This document shows positions 18,806 to 28,110 of a DNA stretch of 64,000 nt, piece by piece. The DNA comes from Leptospira paudalimensis. GTDB lineage: Bacteria > Spirochaetota > Leptospiria > Leptospirales > Leptospiraceae. How positions within the stretch are numbered: the first letter of the stretch is position 1; each line of letters begins with the position of its first letter. Position numbers and translations under genes: made by a program. Location: the NCBI RefSeq assembly GCF_026151345.1, contig NZ_JAMQPR010000001.1, forward strand, positions 372,231 to 436,230, in the 5' to 3' direction. The notes under the pieces were generated by a model, which had not been told where the DNA came from, ran no database searches, and saw only the letters and a program-made list of their open reading frames with translations.

Positions 18806-19725
18806 ATTGGTTCTACGTTTCGAATTGCCTCTTCAATTTCTTTGAGCTGAGTGGAAATCCTTGCGTCGATAGCACCCACATCTGTTTCGATGATCACACC
18901 GCCACGGTCGACACGTGAGTCTTCGTAGATGTTTACTTTTCTGAGTGATTCCATCAGTTTGATGAGTTCGTCTTTATGTGCTGTTGTGAGTTCTAAGTCA
19001 GCAAAGTTTACACGAATATCGATACGGTCACGGTCTTTGATTCGTTTCATCGCTTCACGAATGTTATTGAGTACAATTTCTTTACGTTCAATGATTTCGT
19101 CTTTGATAACTTTTCTTGCGATGACAAGAATCATTTCCACCATTTGTTTTTCAGAAGCGGCAATCATCTCTTCACGAATGTCGATTGCTTTACCAATGAT
19201 AGTTCCCAATCGGTCAATGAGTCGTCTTACTTCCCCTTGGCCTTTTTTAAAACCAACTTCACGACCTGCATCATATCCTTTTTGGTAGGCTTCGTGTTCG
19301 ATCTCAGCCTGTTTCATTTCGGCTTCTTTGATCATACGTTCGACTTCCATCTTCGCACGATCTAAGATTTGTTCCGCTTTGGCTCGGCCAGAATCTTCTT
19401 CTAATTTGATTTTTTCTTTTGAGTCCTGAACCATTTGGAAGGCTTTGGTTCTACCTTCTTCTTCAATGGCTTTTGCTTGTTTTTTAGCATCTTCTAATAA
19501 TTGGCGGACTTGTTCTTCAGTTTCTTGGCGATACCTTTGGAGTTCCGCTTCGATCTCTTCAATCGATGGACCTTGGTATTGTTCGATGATATTCCCTTCT
19601 TGGTCTATCTCGAAGTCTTCTTGTTCGTCGGTCTTATGAAATTTTTTGTACTTATCAGGAAGTTGGATTTCAACTTCTTCTTGTAAGTCGGCAATTTGAA
19701 TGGGTTTAAATACTAGTTTTGCCAT
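18802..19725 (-). CDS. fliH: Flagellar assembly protein FliH
   Basis: A 307-aa protein. Its long coiled-coil middle (about residues 55-150) is rich in Glu/Ala/Arg. The G-x-x-x-G-x-x-x-G stretch typical of FliH is present (GYDAGREVGFKKGQGE). The C-terminal domain, with VDRGGVIIETDVGAIDARI, matches FliH and the stator subunit of V/F-type ATPases. It regulates and tethers the export ATPase FliI at the flagellar base. No fliI follows; a sensor kinase gene overlapping by 4 bp takes its place, which is an unusual arrangement. Confidence 0.93.
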   Translation of the reverse strand: MAKLVFKPIQIADLQEEVEIQLPDKYKKFHKTDEQEDFEIDQEGNIIEQYQGPSIEEIEAELQRYRQETEEQVRQLLEDAKKQAKAIEEEGRTKAFQMVQDSKEKIKLEEDSGRAKAEQILDRAKMEVERMIKEAEMKQAEIEHEAYQKGYDAGREVGFKKGQGEVRRLIDRLGTIIGKAIDIREEMIAASEKQMVEMILVIARKVIKDEIIERKEIVLNNIREAMKRIKDRDRIDIRVNFADLELTTAHKDELIKLMESLRKVNIYEDSRVDRGGVIIETDVGAIDARISTQLKEIEEAIRNVEPI

Positions 19726-19729
19726 ATCC

Positions 19730-20827
19730 TTACTTCAATCTCCAAAGTTTCACTTTGCCTTCATCCATTGCTTCCCGCAAACGATCGAGAACCCCTTTTT
19801 GGGCTTCTTCAATCTCTGCCAGTGAAACAGGACCTAACGAATCCCATTCGATCTTAATCTCTTTCACAAGCCAAGATTCCAAATTGGAATACACTTGGTC
19901 GCGAAATTCAGTCTCAACACCTTTCAATGCACATGCAATGACAAGGGGGTGGATCTCAGAAAAAAAACGAGTGAGACTTGTCCTTCCTAAATGAAGGAGG
20001 TCTTCCAAACGAAAGTAGTGTTCTACTATAGTTTCGGCATATTCAGGGCTTTTTTTCTGAATTCGTTCAATTAAATTTTGAGATGGCAAAAAAGGAAGTC
20101 TAGTGAGAATTTCCCCTGCGGTTTTGGCTTTGCGACTTCGGATTTTGGAAACTGGCATTTTTTTCTCAATCAGTTCCATTTTGAAGCGTAGGAAACGATC
20201 GAGTTGGTCCCGTTCTCTGTCCGAGTGGTAGTCAATTTCGGCAAGTGCCAAAATGATCTCTTCTCTATGAGTTTCAGGGTATTCTGCAAGGACTTCGGAG
20301 GCAGATTCTGGGTCCGAAAAGCTGAGAACCCTTGCTACCACTTCGGGAGATTCGTCTCGAGTGATATTTTGAAGCATTTCAACGGAAAATTTTGGCAATT
20401 CAGCCCAAAGTGGACCTGATTGTTTGTTCTCCTCTTCTTTGAGGATCTCTTCCAATAACGAATAAAGTTCGTTTGTTTCTGGTTTTCCCACCGGCATGTT
20501 TGGTTTTGCCACCATTGGGTTCTGGAAACCAAGGTAAGGCAATTCTGCCTCATTTTGTTTCGCAGTGGTTGGGTTAGGTTTCCCTGCGAGGAATGTTTGG
20601 ATTCCTTGGTTCGGATTCGAACGGATTCCTTTTTTTTGAAGGAAATGGGTGAACGAGAGTAAGATGTCTTTTTCTTGGCCTTTTGTCGGGGAAGGATTCA
20701 TCTCTACTTTCAGAAGTAGAGATTCGATTTCTGCATCAGTCAGATGGGCGAACACTTCATCCGGTAAGTATTGGCCTAAAATTTGGTATGCCAGTGCGGC
20801 TTTGTTGGGACCGGAAGAATGTGCCAT
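19730..20827 (-). CDS. fliG: FliG paralogue with altered torque helix
   Basis: A 365-aa FliG-like protein. Middle and C-terminal FliG landmarks are visible: VVARVLSFSDPESASEVLAE, EHYFRLEDLLHLGRTSLTRF, ACALKGVETEFRDQVYSNL and LGPVSLAEIEEAQ. The N-terminal part (residues 1-110) is divergent and Pro/Asn-rich. A gapless alignment by eye to the Salmonella/E. coli C-terminus keeps the ALKG lysine (Lys302) but changes the other key torque residues: Arg281 to Trp319, Asp288 to Ile326, Asp289 to Glu327 and Arg297 to Ser335. It therefore looks like a non-torque paralogue, with a canonical fliG probably elsewhere. First gene of the minus-strand run with fliH. Confidence 0.8.
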   Translation of the reverse strand: MAHSSGPNKAALAYQILGQYLPDEVFAHLTDAEIESLLLKVEMNPSPTKGQEKDILLSFTHFLQKKGIRSNPNQGIQTFLAGKPNPTTAKQNEAELPYLGFQNPMVAKPNMPVGKPETNELYSLLEEILKEEENKQSGPLWAELPKFSVEMLQNITRDESPEVVARVLSFSDPESASEVLAEYPETHREEIILALAEIDYHSDRERDQLDRFLRFKMELIEKKMPVSKIRSRKAKTAGEILTRLPFLPSQNLIERIQKKSPEYAETIVEHYFRLEDLLHLGRTSLTRFFSEIHPLVIACALKGVETEFRDQVYSNLESWLVKEIKIEWDSLGPVSLAEIEEAQKGVLDRLREAMDEGKVKLWRLK

Positions 20828-20940
20828 TTAGGTGACATAATAGCTTACTCATTGCTTCGTACAAACCAAAAAATATTATTTTTTTCATTTTGAAAACTTC
20901 CTTTCCAAATAAGGGTCTGAAATGTCTCTGAAGGATAGGG

Positions 20941-23055
20941 ATGACCCTTTTCAATCGTATCACTCTTTGCCTCGTTTTCCTCACAGTGGCATGCCAACTT
21001 GTGACTCCTTCTAAGGAAGTTACGTCTGGAACACTCGACCTTCGTTCCTTCCCATGGAAAACAGGAAAGGCCATCAAACTACAAGGGGAATGGAAATTTT
21101 ATCCTCATACATTGGGGGAATTGGCACCTGATACCAGTTATACCCTGTTACCCGTACCATCACTTTGGAATGATGTTCCCTTACGTTCGAATATGATCGA
21201 TGGGAAAGGGTATGGAACTTACATTCTTGATATTTTACTCCCCGATGAATCACAAATTTATTCATTGTACCTTCCGGAAGTGAGGACGAGTTTTCGTATA
21301 ACAGCAGGTAATCGGGTATTGCTCTCTGGATTTCCAGGTGAAGATAAAAAGACAACTATTCCTTCTGCACAAGGACAAAGTTTTACATTTGTCACTAAGG
21401 ACCACATCCAAATCAAAATCGAAGTGAGTAATTTCCATCACAAGGAAGGTGGATTACCAAATGCACCTATTTTTGGAACTGCCGAAACCGTACAAAACTA
21501 TATTTTAGCTGAGAGTACAATGGACATTGCACTGACTGGTGCCTTGTTTATGTTTGGATTGTATCATTTTATTTTGTTTTTCTATCGGAATAAACAAAGA
21601 GAAGCATTTTATTTTGGATTCTTTTGTTTGGTGTTTGCCTTTCGGTTACCGTTTGTAGGAAGTAAAACCATTTATGCGATGTTTCCAAACATACCTTGGG
21701 AACTTGTTATCTATGTAGAGTATGCATCCGTATTTGTTTTGGGAATTTTGTTTTTATGGTTTGTTGACGGTCTTTTCCCACGTTTTATCGAAACGAGACT
21801 CATTCGTTATTTTAGTGCTTTTGTTCAGTTTATTTTGGTATATGGACTCATCATCAAACCAGAGTTTTATACAGAATTTGAAGTCGTATTCCAAGTATTA
21901 GGGATTGTATACGCAGTTTTTCTTGGAATCCGATTGTACCAAATGGTGGCAAAAGGTTTACCCGATTCTCATATTTTCTTTTTAGGATATCTGATTTTAT
22001 TTTTTGGATTTGTGTATGATGTATTCCTCGCTTATACAGGTGAAGGTGAATCATCCTTATCACAGATTGCAGTATTTCTATTCTTTGGAGTTCAGTCCAC
22101 AATTGTGACACTTCGTACGGCTAGAACGGTTCGCAAAAAAATTCTCCTGAAAGAAGAATTTGAATCTATTAATGAACAATTTATATTAACGAATCGATTT
22201 TATGCAAAATTTATTCCACGAGATTTTTTGACTCATTTAGGAAAAGAAAGTATCGAAGAAGTAAAGTTAGGTGACAGTAGCGAGCGAGAGATGACAGTTT
22301 TGTTCGCGGATATTTGGGAATATTGGGATATTATTTATTCCATTCCACTGGAAAACCGAATTTTATTTACAAATTCTTATTTGGGACGTATTGGACCTTG
22401 TGTACGTAAAAATAATGGATTCATCGATAAATACATTGGAAGTGCTGTAATGGCACTATTTGATGGTGGGATACAAAATTCGATCAAAGCTGCAGAAGAT
22501 ATCCAATGGGAATTGGAAAAATACAATGAGAGAAGAAGGGGTTTTGGTTATTTACCATTACATGCAGGCATAGGAATCCACTCAGGGGATACGATGCTTG
22601 GGATTTTGGGAGAAGAAGAAAGGCTCGAGTCAACTGTGATATCAGATACTGTCAATTTGGCGAGTCGTATCCAAGGATTAACAAAAAAATACAATGCGAG
22701 GATTCTGGTAAGTTTAACTTCACTGATGTTACATGAGGATTTAGATACAATTCCCTATCGAATTTTAGATTTTGTTCGTGTAAAAGGCAAACAAGAAACA
22801 GTGATGATTGCCGAAGTATTGATCCCAGGAATCGATTCTATCTCGGATCAAAAAATAGCCTACAGGGAACAATTTGAAGCAGCGATTTTTGATTACGAAC
22901 GTGCTGATTTTAATTCAGCTTTAAATGGATTTAGAGAAGTCCATGCAAACAACCCAGATGACATTGCCGCAAAGATTTATATCGAAAGGTGTGAATACTA
23001 CCAATCAGCAGGTGTTGGAGAAGACTGGGATGGAGTATCCGCATGGGAAAAATAA
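20941..23055 (+). CDS. 7TMR-DISM class III adenylate cyclase-like protein, C2-type half
   Basis: A 704-aa protein with lipobox LTVAC (Cys18), a jelly-roll sensor domain, seven TM helices, a linker (about residues 395-445) and a class III cyclase domain (450-610). The first metal Asp is present (FADI, Asp457). The second is lost: IGSAV has Ser501 where GD is expected. The substrate and transition-state residues are kept: Lys497, Thr565 (the class IIIb variant of the adenine-reading Asp), Asn572 and Arg576 in TVNLASR. This is the residue pattern of the mammalian C2 domain. A C-terminal TPR-like tail follows. Its end overlaps the next cyclase gene by 13 bp. Confidence 0.85.
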   Translation: MTLFNRITLCLVFLTVACQLVTPSKEVTSGTLDLRSFPWKTGKAIKLQGEWKFYPHTLGELAPDTSYTLLPVPSLWNDVPLRSNMIDGKGYGTYILDILLPDESQIYSLYLPEVRTSFRITAGNRVLLSGFPGEDKKTTIPSAQGQSFTFVTKDHIQIKIEVSNFHHKEGGLPNAPIFGTAETVQNYILAESTMDIALTGALFMFGLYHFILFFYRNKQREAFYFGFFCLVFAFRLPFVGSKTIYAMFPNIPWELVIYVEYASVFVLGILFLWFVDGLFPRFIETRLIRYFSAFVQFILVYGLIIKPEFYTEFEVVFQVLGIVYAVFLGIRLYQMVAKGLPDSHIFFLGYLILFFGFVYDVFLAYTGEGESSLSQIAVFLFFGVQSTIVTLRTARTVRKKILLKEEFESINEQFILTNRFYAKFIPRDFLTHLGKESIEEVKLGDSSEREMTVLFADIWEYWDIIYSIPLENRILFTNSYLGRIGPCVRKNNGFIDKYIGSAVMALFDGGIQNSIKAAEDIQWELEKYNERRRGFGYLPLHAGIGIHSGDTMLGILGEEERLESTVISDTVNLASRIQGLTKKYNARILVSLTSLMLHEDLDTIPYRILDFVRVKGKQETVMIAEVLIPGIDSISDQKIAYREQFEAAIFDYERADFNSALNGFREVHANNPDDIAAKIYIERCEYYQSAGVGEDWDGVSAWEK

Positions 23056-25193
23056 AACCAATTCCAATGTCATTTCCATTCTTTGGGTTACTATTTCTAA
23101 TCGTTATCCAGTTCTCGTGTAATTATAGTAATGCGAAAGAAGCAAAACTTGGATATTTGGAAATCCCTGATGTGTATGTGGAATCTCATAAAAAAATTTC
23201 ACTCAATGGGGAATGGGAATTTTATTGGAATGAATTGTATGGAGATTCCTTATTTCAAAAAATTGAATCAAATCAGAAAACATATGTAAAAGTTCCCTCG
23301 TCTTGGAATTCTGTCCGTCCAGAAGGGGAAGGTGGAGATGGATACGCTAGCTTTCGATTGTTAGTTAAAGTGCCTGATCCAAACATTCGTTACTATTTGA
23401 GAGTTCAACCTGCGACAAGTGCTTATGAGTTGTACATCAATCGGCAAAAAATAGCAAGTTCTGGTGTTGTTGGTATGGATGAAATTTCGGCAAAACCAAA
23501 ATACCAAATCCAATATGTATCATTCCAACCAGAATCCTACGAACAAGAAATCATCTATGTTGTAAGTAATTTCCATCATGCACGCGGAGGATACCGCAAA
23601 CCAATTGAAATTGGTACAAAAGAAGTCATACAGAATGAATCATTAATTTATTCTGCAGGTGAAGTTTTTGTTTTTGGCGCAATGCTTACAATGGCATTAT
23701 ACCAACTAACAGTATTTTTCTTTCGTAGAGAAGAGAAAAGTTCTTTGTTTTTTGCACTTTTTTGTTTGTTCACTGGTTTACGATTGGTTGTGTTAGATAA
23801 TTTTTACATTGTGTATGCATTTCCTGATTTTTCTTGGAAATGGATGCAGGTATTGGATTATACATCAGCTCCACTACTTGTTTGTTTTTTCTTAAGTTAT
23901 CTGCGTAGTTTGTTTCCTGGAAAATCAGAAGTTCCAAATTGGATGTTAAAGTTTTGTTGGAGTTTTAGTGTAACATATGTTTTGTTCATTTTGCTCACAG
24001 ATCCAAAATTGTTTACTACAACTAATATTGTTTCCCAAGTATTTATTTTATTTTTTAGTATTTGTTCTTTTTATGTAATCCTTCGAATTTATCGCCAAAG
24101 AAAACGTGACAGCAGTTTGGTGTTTTATGGATCACTAATCTTAATGTTAGGATCCACTCATGATTTGATGGCAGGAAATTATTGGTTTCAAGCACAACCT
24201 CTTATGCCATTTTCACTTTTTGTTTTCTTTTTGTTTCAAAGTATCCTACTTGCTCGACGCAATGCACGTTTTTATTCCTCTATGGATACTCTAACGAATG
24301 AATTGATTGATGTAAACAATCGCCTTGAAGCATCAAACGAAGTATATGCGAAATTTGTTCCTTTACGTTTGATCCAACTTTTTTCAAAACAAGTGGATTC
24401 TAGAGTAAAACGAGGAGATTTCATCGTAAAACAAATGTCAGTTCTTTCTTCTGATATCCGAGATTTTACCGCAATTTCAGAAACACTGAGTCCCGAAGAA
24501 ACGTTTTTGTTTTTGAATGATTACCTAAGACAAGTTGGACCTATCATTCGTTCTCATAATGGATTTATCGAAAAATATGTGGGAGATGCTATCTTTGCAC
24601 TTTTTGAAAAAGAGCCGGAAGATGCCCTGTCTGCGGCGATCCAAATGCATAAAACGATTGCGAAATGGAATGCAGAAAGTCATGACCACCGAGTTGGTGA
24701 GATCCAAATCGGAGTTGGTATTCACTTCGGTGAACTTATGTTAGGGATTGTTGGAGAAGAACAAAGGATTGAATCAGCGGTTCTGTCTGACTCAATGGGA
24801 GTTGCCAACTCATTAGAATCAATGACAAAAAAGTACGGAGCAAAAATCATTTTAAGTTTAGATGCACTTTTGGAATTAAAGGAACCTGATTCTTACCCAC
24901 ATAGATTATTGGATTTTATTAAAATTCCAGCCAAACAGAAGTTAATAGGAATTGCGCAGGTGTTAGTTGATGGAGTGGAAGAAACATTCCATTTAAAAAT
25001 CCAAACGAAAGAACTTTTTGAAGAAAGTGTAAATCTTTTTTGGGACGGTGATTTTAAAGGAGCGGAATCAGGTTTTACTTCTGTTTTGAAACAAGATCCT
25101 TCAGATAAGGCAGCCAACCTTTATTTAGAACGGGCAAAACAATACATCCAAAATGGGCCACCACCTGGTTTTGGGAAGGGGTTTTTGGCATAA
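23043..25193 (+). CDS. 7TMR-DISM class III adenylate cyclase-like protein, C1-type half
   Basis: A 716-aa protein with the same architecture as its upstream paralogue: lipobox IQFSC, jelly roll, seven TM helices, cyclase domain, TPR-like tail. Here both metal-binding Asp residues are present (SDIRDF, Asp471; VGDAIFALF, Asp515), with Lys511. The transition-state Asn and Arg are replaced by Gly586 and Ser590 (SMGVANSLES), and Thr is replaced by Ala579. This is the C1-like pattern. The start at 23043 overlaps the upstream stop; an in-frame ATG at 23067 would also keep the lipobox. Alone, a homodimer should lack a complete site. Confidence 0.85.
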   Translation: MGKIKPIPMSFPFFGLLFLIVIQFSCNYSNAKEAKLGYLEIPDVYVESHKKISLNGEWEFYWNELYGDSLFQKIESNQKTYVKVPSSWNSVRPEGEGGDGYASFRLLVKVPDPNIRYYLRVQPATSAYELYINRQKIASSGVVGMDEISAKPKYQIQYVSFQPESYEQEIIYVVSNFHHARGGYRKPIEIGTKEVIQNESLIYSAGEVFVFGAMLTMALYQLTVFFFRREEKSSLFFALFCLFTGLRLVVLDNFYIVYAFPDFSWKWMQVLDYTSAPLLVCFFLSYLRSLFPGKSEVPNWMLKFCWSFSVTYVLFILLTDPKLFTTTNIVSQVFILFFSICSFYVILRIYRQRKRDSSLVFYGSLILMLGSTHDLMAGNYWFQAQPLMPFSLFVFFLFQSILLARRNARFYSSMDTLTNELIDVNNRLEASNEVYAKFVPLRLIQLFSKQVDSRVKRGDFIVKQMSVLSSDIRDFTAISETLSPEETFLFLNDYLRQVGPIIRSHNGFIEKYVGDAIFALFEKEPEDALSAAIQMHKTIAKWNAESHDHRVGEIQIGVGIHFGELMLGIVGEEQRIESAVLSDSMGVANSLESMTKKYGAKIILSLDALLELKEPDSYPHRLLDFIKIPAKQKLIGIAQVLVDGVEETFHLKIQTKELFEESVNLFWDGDFKGAESGFTSVLKQDPSDKAANLYLERAKQYIQNGPPPGFGKGFLA

Positions 25194-25278
25194 AAAAGAC
25201 ATAGATTCGCCCTCAATGGTGAAAAAGTTCTTGAATTTCCTCTCTAACTGAACGAGAGTCAGTAATACGGAGATTCCC

Positions 25279-26754
25279 ATGACCCAAGCTACTCTTTCCA
25301 CGGCCAATGTAAGCAACACTGCCGTCATCCAAACCAAAAGTTTTACTCCAAAAGACATAGACCGTATTTTTAATGCACAAAAGAAAAAGTCACTCGAACT
25401 TCGATTGACGAACTTTAAAACTCGAATCCTTAAACTTAAAAAATTAAAGTCAGCTGTCTTAAAGTACCAAACTGAAATTCAAAAAGCACTTCATTCAGAC
25501 TTTAGAAAATCTGCTGGTGAAGTGGACATTACAGAAATTTTACCAACAATTGCAGAAATTAACGATGCGATTCGTCACGTAAAACATTGGATGCGTCCGA
25601 AAAATGTGATGACTCCACCAACTCTTCTTGGAGCAACAAGTCGGATTGTTTATGAACCAAAAGGAGTTTGTCTCATCATTGCTCCTTGGAATTATCCATT
25701 CCATTTAGCAATTGCACCACTTGCGGCTGCTATTGCAGCTGGAAATACGGTTATGTTAAAACCATCTGAGTTTACTCCCAACACAGCAAATGTGATTAAC
25801 TTAATGTTAGGTGAAGTTTTCTCTGAAGAGGAAGTAGCGGTTTTTGAAGGTGATGTGAGTGTTGCAACTGCATTACTTGAAATTCCATTTGATCATATCT
25901 TTTTCACCGGATCTACACCTGTCGGAAAAATCGTTATGGCGGCAGCTGCCAAAAATTTAACTAGCGTTACATTGGAATTAGGTGGTAAATCACCTTCCAT
26001 TATCGCAGAAGATGCTGACATGAAAGTGGCTGCTGAACGAATTATGTGGGGTAAGTTTCTCAATGCAGGACAAACATGCGTGGCACCTGATTATTTACTC
26101 ATTCCAGAATCGAAGATAGATGAATTTGTAAAACATGCAAAGGAAACTACTGAAAGTTTCTTTAAATCCAAACCTGAGAATTTTACAGCAAGTACTGATT
26201 TTTGCCGTATCGTAAATGCAAAAAACTTTTCGAGAGTTTCTTCCTATATCGATGATGCAGTGAAAAAAGGTGCAAAAATTGCGTACGGTGGAGAAGTTAG
26301 AAGTTCTGACAACTTTATCGCACCAACAATTCTCACCAATGTTGCGTTAGATGCAAAGATTATGGAAGATGAAATTTTTGGACCACTACTTCCAATCGTC
26401 ACTTATAAAACATTAGATGAAGCAATTCACGTAATCAACGAAAGACCAAAACCTTTGGCTTTGTATATTTTTACAAAGAAAAGAAGTACTTCGAAGTATG
26501 TTCTCCGAAGAACAAGTTCAGGTGGAGCAGTGATCAATGATGTCATTTTACACTTGGTAAATCCAAATTTACCGTTCGGTGGAGTGAACCATTCAGGTCA
26601 TGGAAGTTACCATGGAGTTTTTGGATTCAAAACCTTTTCACATGAAAGGTCGGTCTTACAAACACCAAAAGCTTCGATCGCGAAATTGATGTACCCACCT
26701 TACTCTGGTTTTGTGAGACTTATGGTGAAACTCACTACAAAGTTTTTTGTATAA
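25279..26754 (+). CDS. Aldehyde dehydrogenase (ALDH3-like)
   Basis: A 491-aa NAD(P)-dependent aldehyde dehydrogenase. Catalytic Cys267 is in [11 protein letters not shown] and the general base Glu233 in TLELGGKSP. The Rossmann landmarks [12 protein letters not shown] and [10 protein letters not shown] are present. The APDY after the Cys and the C-terminal [19 protein letters not shown] are typical of the ALDH3/fatty-aldehyde or coniferyl aldehyde group. A hydrophobic or basic C-terminus ([19 protein letters not shown]) may associate with the membrane, as in fatty aldehyde dehydrogenases. The substrate is not decidable here. Monocistronic, with a hairpin 26 bp downstream. Confidence 0.93.
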   Translation: MTQATLSTANVSNTAVIQTKSFTPKDIDRIFNAQKKKSLELRLTNFKTRILKLKKLKSAVLKYQTEIQKALHSDFRKSAGEVDITEILPTIAEINDAIRHVKHWMRPKNVMTPPTLLGATSRIVYEPKGVCLIIAPWNYPFHLAIAPLAAAIAAGNTVMLKPSEFTPNTANVINLMLGEVFSEEEVAVFEGDVSVATALLEIPFDHIFFTGSTPVGKIVMAAAAKNLTSVTLELGGKSPSIIAEDADMKVAAERIMWGKFLNAGQTCVAPDYLLIPESKIDEFVKHAKETTESFFKSKPENFTASTDFCRIVNAKNFSRVSSYIDDAVKKGAKIAYGGEVRSSDNFIAPTILTNVALDAKIMEDEIFGPLLPIVTYKTLDEAIHVINERPKPLALYIFTKKRSTSKYVLRRTSSGGAVINDVILHLVNPNLPFGGVNHSGHGSYHGVFGFKTFSHERSVLQTPKASIAKLMYPPYSGFVRLMVKLTTKFFV

Positions 26755-26779
26755 AACAAAAATTCTTTTCAAAAACATA

Positions 26780-26810
26780 AGTCATCCCCGAGCGATTCTC
26801 GGGGATGACT
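26780..26810 (+). terminator. Perfect 13-bp hairpin downstream of the aldehyde dehydrogenase gene
   Basis: The arms AGTCATCCCCGAG and CTCGGGGATGACT pair perfectly around a 5-nt loop (CGATT, 26793-26797). The stem is GC-rich. No U-tract follows, so it is either a non-canonical terminator, an mRNA 3'-end stabiliser, or a protein-binding palindrome. Confidence 0.6.
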
Positions 26811-26878
26811 CTCAAATTCGACTTAGAATCACATACATCTGAGTTCCCAGGTTTCGAATTTTGTTTGATTCTAAAGTC

Positions 26879-26892
26879 ATGATAAATATCAA
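26879..26892 (+). promoter_or_regulatory. Candidate FNR/DNR box upstream of the hemerythrin gene
   Basis: ATGATAAATATCAA matches TTGAT-N4-ATCAA at nine of ten defined positions. It is centred about 63 bp before the chosen hemerythrin start. A class II promoter would put +1 near 26927, but no convincing -10 is visible there (TGACAA at 26916 is weak). Confidence 0.5.
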
Positions 26893-26948
26893 CTTAGGAT
26901 TTTCCTCAATTTCCGTGACAACATTTGGTGGCGGAATTTTGTGGAATC

Positions 26949-28052
26949 ATGCAAAAGGATTCTTCCGCACATTTTGATTCTCTTCGTATCACTTGGTTGA
27001 GTGAACCCTTTCATCTTGGCATTCCCATCATTGACTTACAACATGTTTGGCTTGTGCATATCATTTTAGAGTTAGAAGAAGAAATTGTAGAGGCTGAAAA
27101 AACAAATTCAGATATCGATGTTCATTCTTCCTTTCGAAAGGCTTTGGATTATGTGGCAGAACATTTCGCTTTGGAGGAGGATATATTGGAACATTTCAAT
27201 TATCCTAATTTCAAAGAACATGTACTTGGACATAGGAAATTTGTTGAGCGACTAACGGAAAAATACTATGAAGCCAAAAATAGCCAGATGGCTGCTCTTG
27301 GAATTTTACAGATCCTGAAAAAATGGTTATTCCAACATATTTTACATGATGATACCGATTATGCAGAATTTTTTAAAGCATCTAATTTTGATTTAAAATC
27401 ATATTGTAATCAGTTATTAAAGTCTGGAAAGTATCCGGTTTCAAAAGAACAACTATTGATTTACCAAAATATTGTTCAAATCGATACCACAAACATTTCT
27501 TTACATGAACAGGCGATAGATACGATCCAAGAAATTCGGAATATTTGGAAAACATATAATCTATCAACCGGTATACCCATCATTGATTTACAACATATAT
27601 GGTTACTCAAGATGATAGTTGAACTGGATCATTCCTTGAAGTTAGGTGATGGTTCCAGTGAGACTTTTCATAAAGTGATCGCTGAAGCAATTGAGTATAC
27701 AAAAGATCATTTTGGTGTGGAAGATAAAATAATGCGTTACTTTCGGTATACGGATGTTGTGCAACACATGAACCAACACAAACGTTTTATTGAATTTATC
27801 AAAATGAGAAATGATGAATATAAATTGGGAAATCCTCGAGTGGGATTACATTTGGTGCAAGATCTTAGGAATTGGTTACTTTCACACATAGCGCTAGAAG
27901 ATAAAAAAATTGGTCTGGCATTTGAATCGAGGGTGAGAGAACTTTCCGAGTTCACCAAAAAACTCCACCAAAGTGGGGAAATTGGGATCTCAAGAGAACA
28001 AAAAAATCTATATAAATTGGTATTACAAACGGTCCCAGACCCCTTGGATTAA
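26949..28052 (+). CDS. Tandem hemerythrin-domain protein
   Basis: A 367-aa cytoplasmic protein with two hemerythrin four-helix domains. Domain 1 carries IPIIDLQH, HFALEEDIL, HVLGHRKF and HILHDDTDY. Domain 2 repeats the pattern with IPIIDLQH, HFGVEDKIM, HMNQHKRF and HIALEDKK. These are the His/Glu/Asp ligands of di-iron sites that bind O2 or NO. The ATG at 26949 is preferred over a TTG at 26925, because GTGGA lies closer and the extra residues (VAEFCGI) are not part of the fold. Two fused bacteriohemerythrins are less common than single ones. The upstream FNR-like box and the nearby nor island suggest a role in NO or oxygen handling. Confidence 0.88.
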   Translation: MQKDSSAHFDSLRITWLSEPFHLGIPIIDLQHVWLVHIILELEEEIVEAEKTNSDIDVHSSFRKALDYVAEHFALEEDILEHFNYPNFKEHVLGHRKFVERLTEKYYEAKNSQMAALGILQILKKWLFQHILHDDTDYAEFFKASNFDLKSYCNQLLKSGKYPVSKEQLLIYQNIVQIDTTNISLHEQAIDTIQEIRNIWKTYNLSTGIPIIDLQHIWLLKMIVELDHSLKLGDGSSETFHKVIAEAIEYTKDHFGVEDKIMRYFRYTDVVQHMNQHKRFIEFIKMRNDEYKLGNPRVGLHLVQDLRNWLLSHIALEDKKIGLAFESRVRELSEFTKKLHQSGEIGISREQKNLYKLVLQTVPDPLD

Positions 28053-28110
28053 AAACTGACGGAATTTGAATTGCCAGGTTCATTTTCCGTGAAAATCCTG
28101 TTACCAAACC

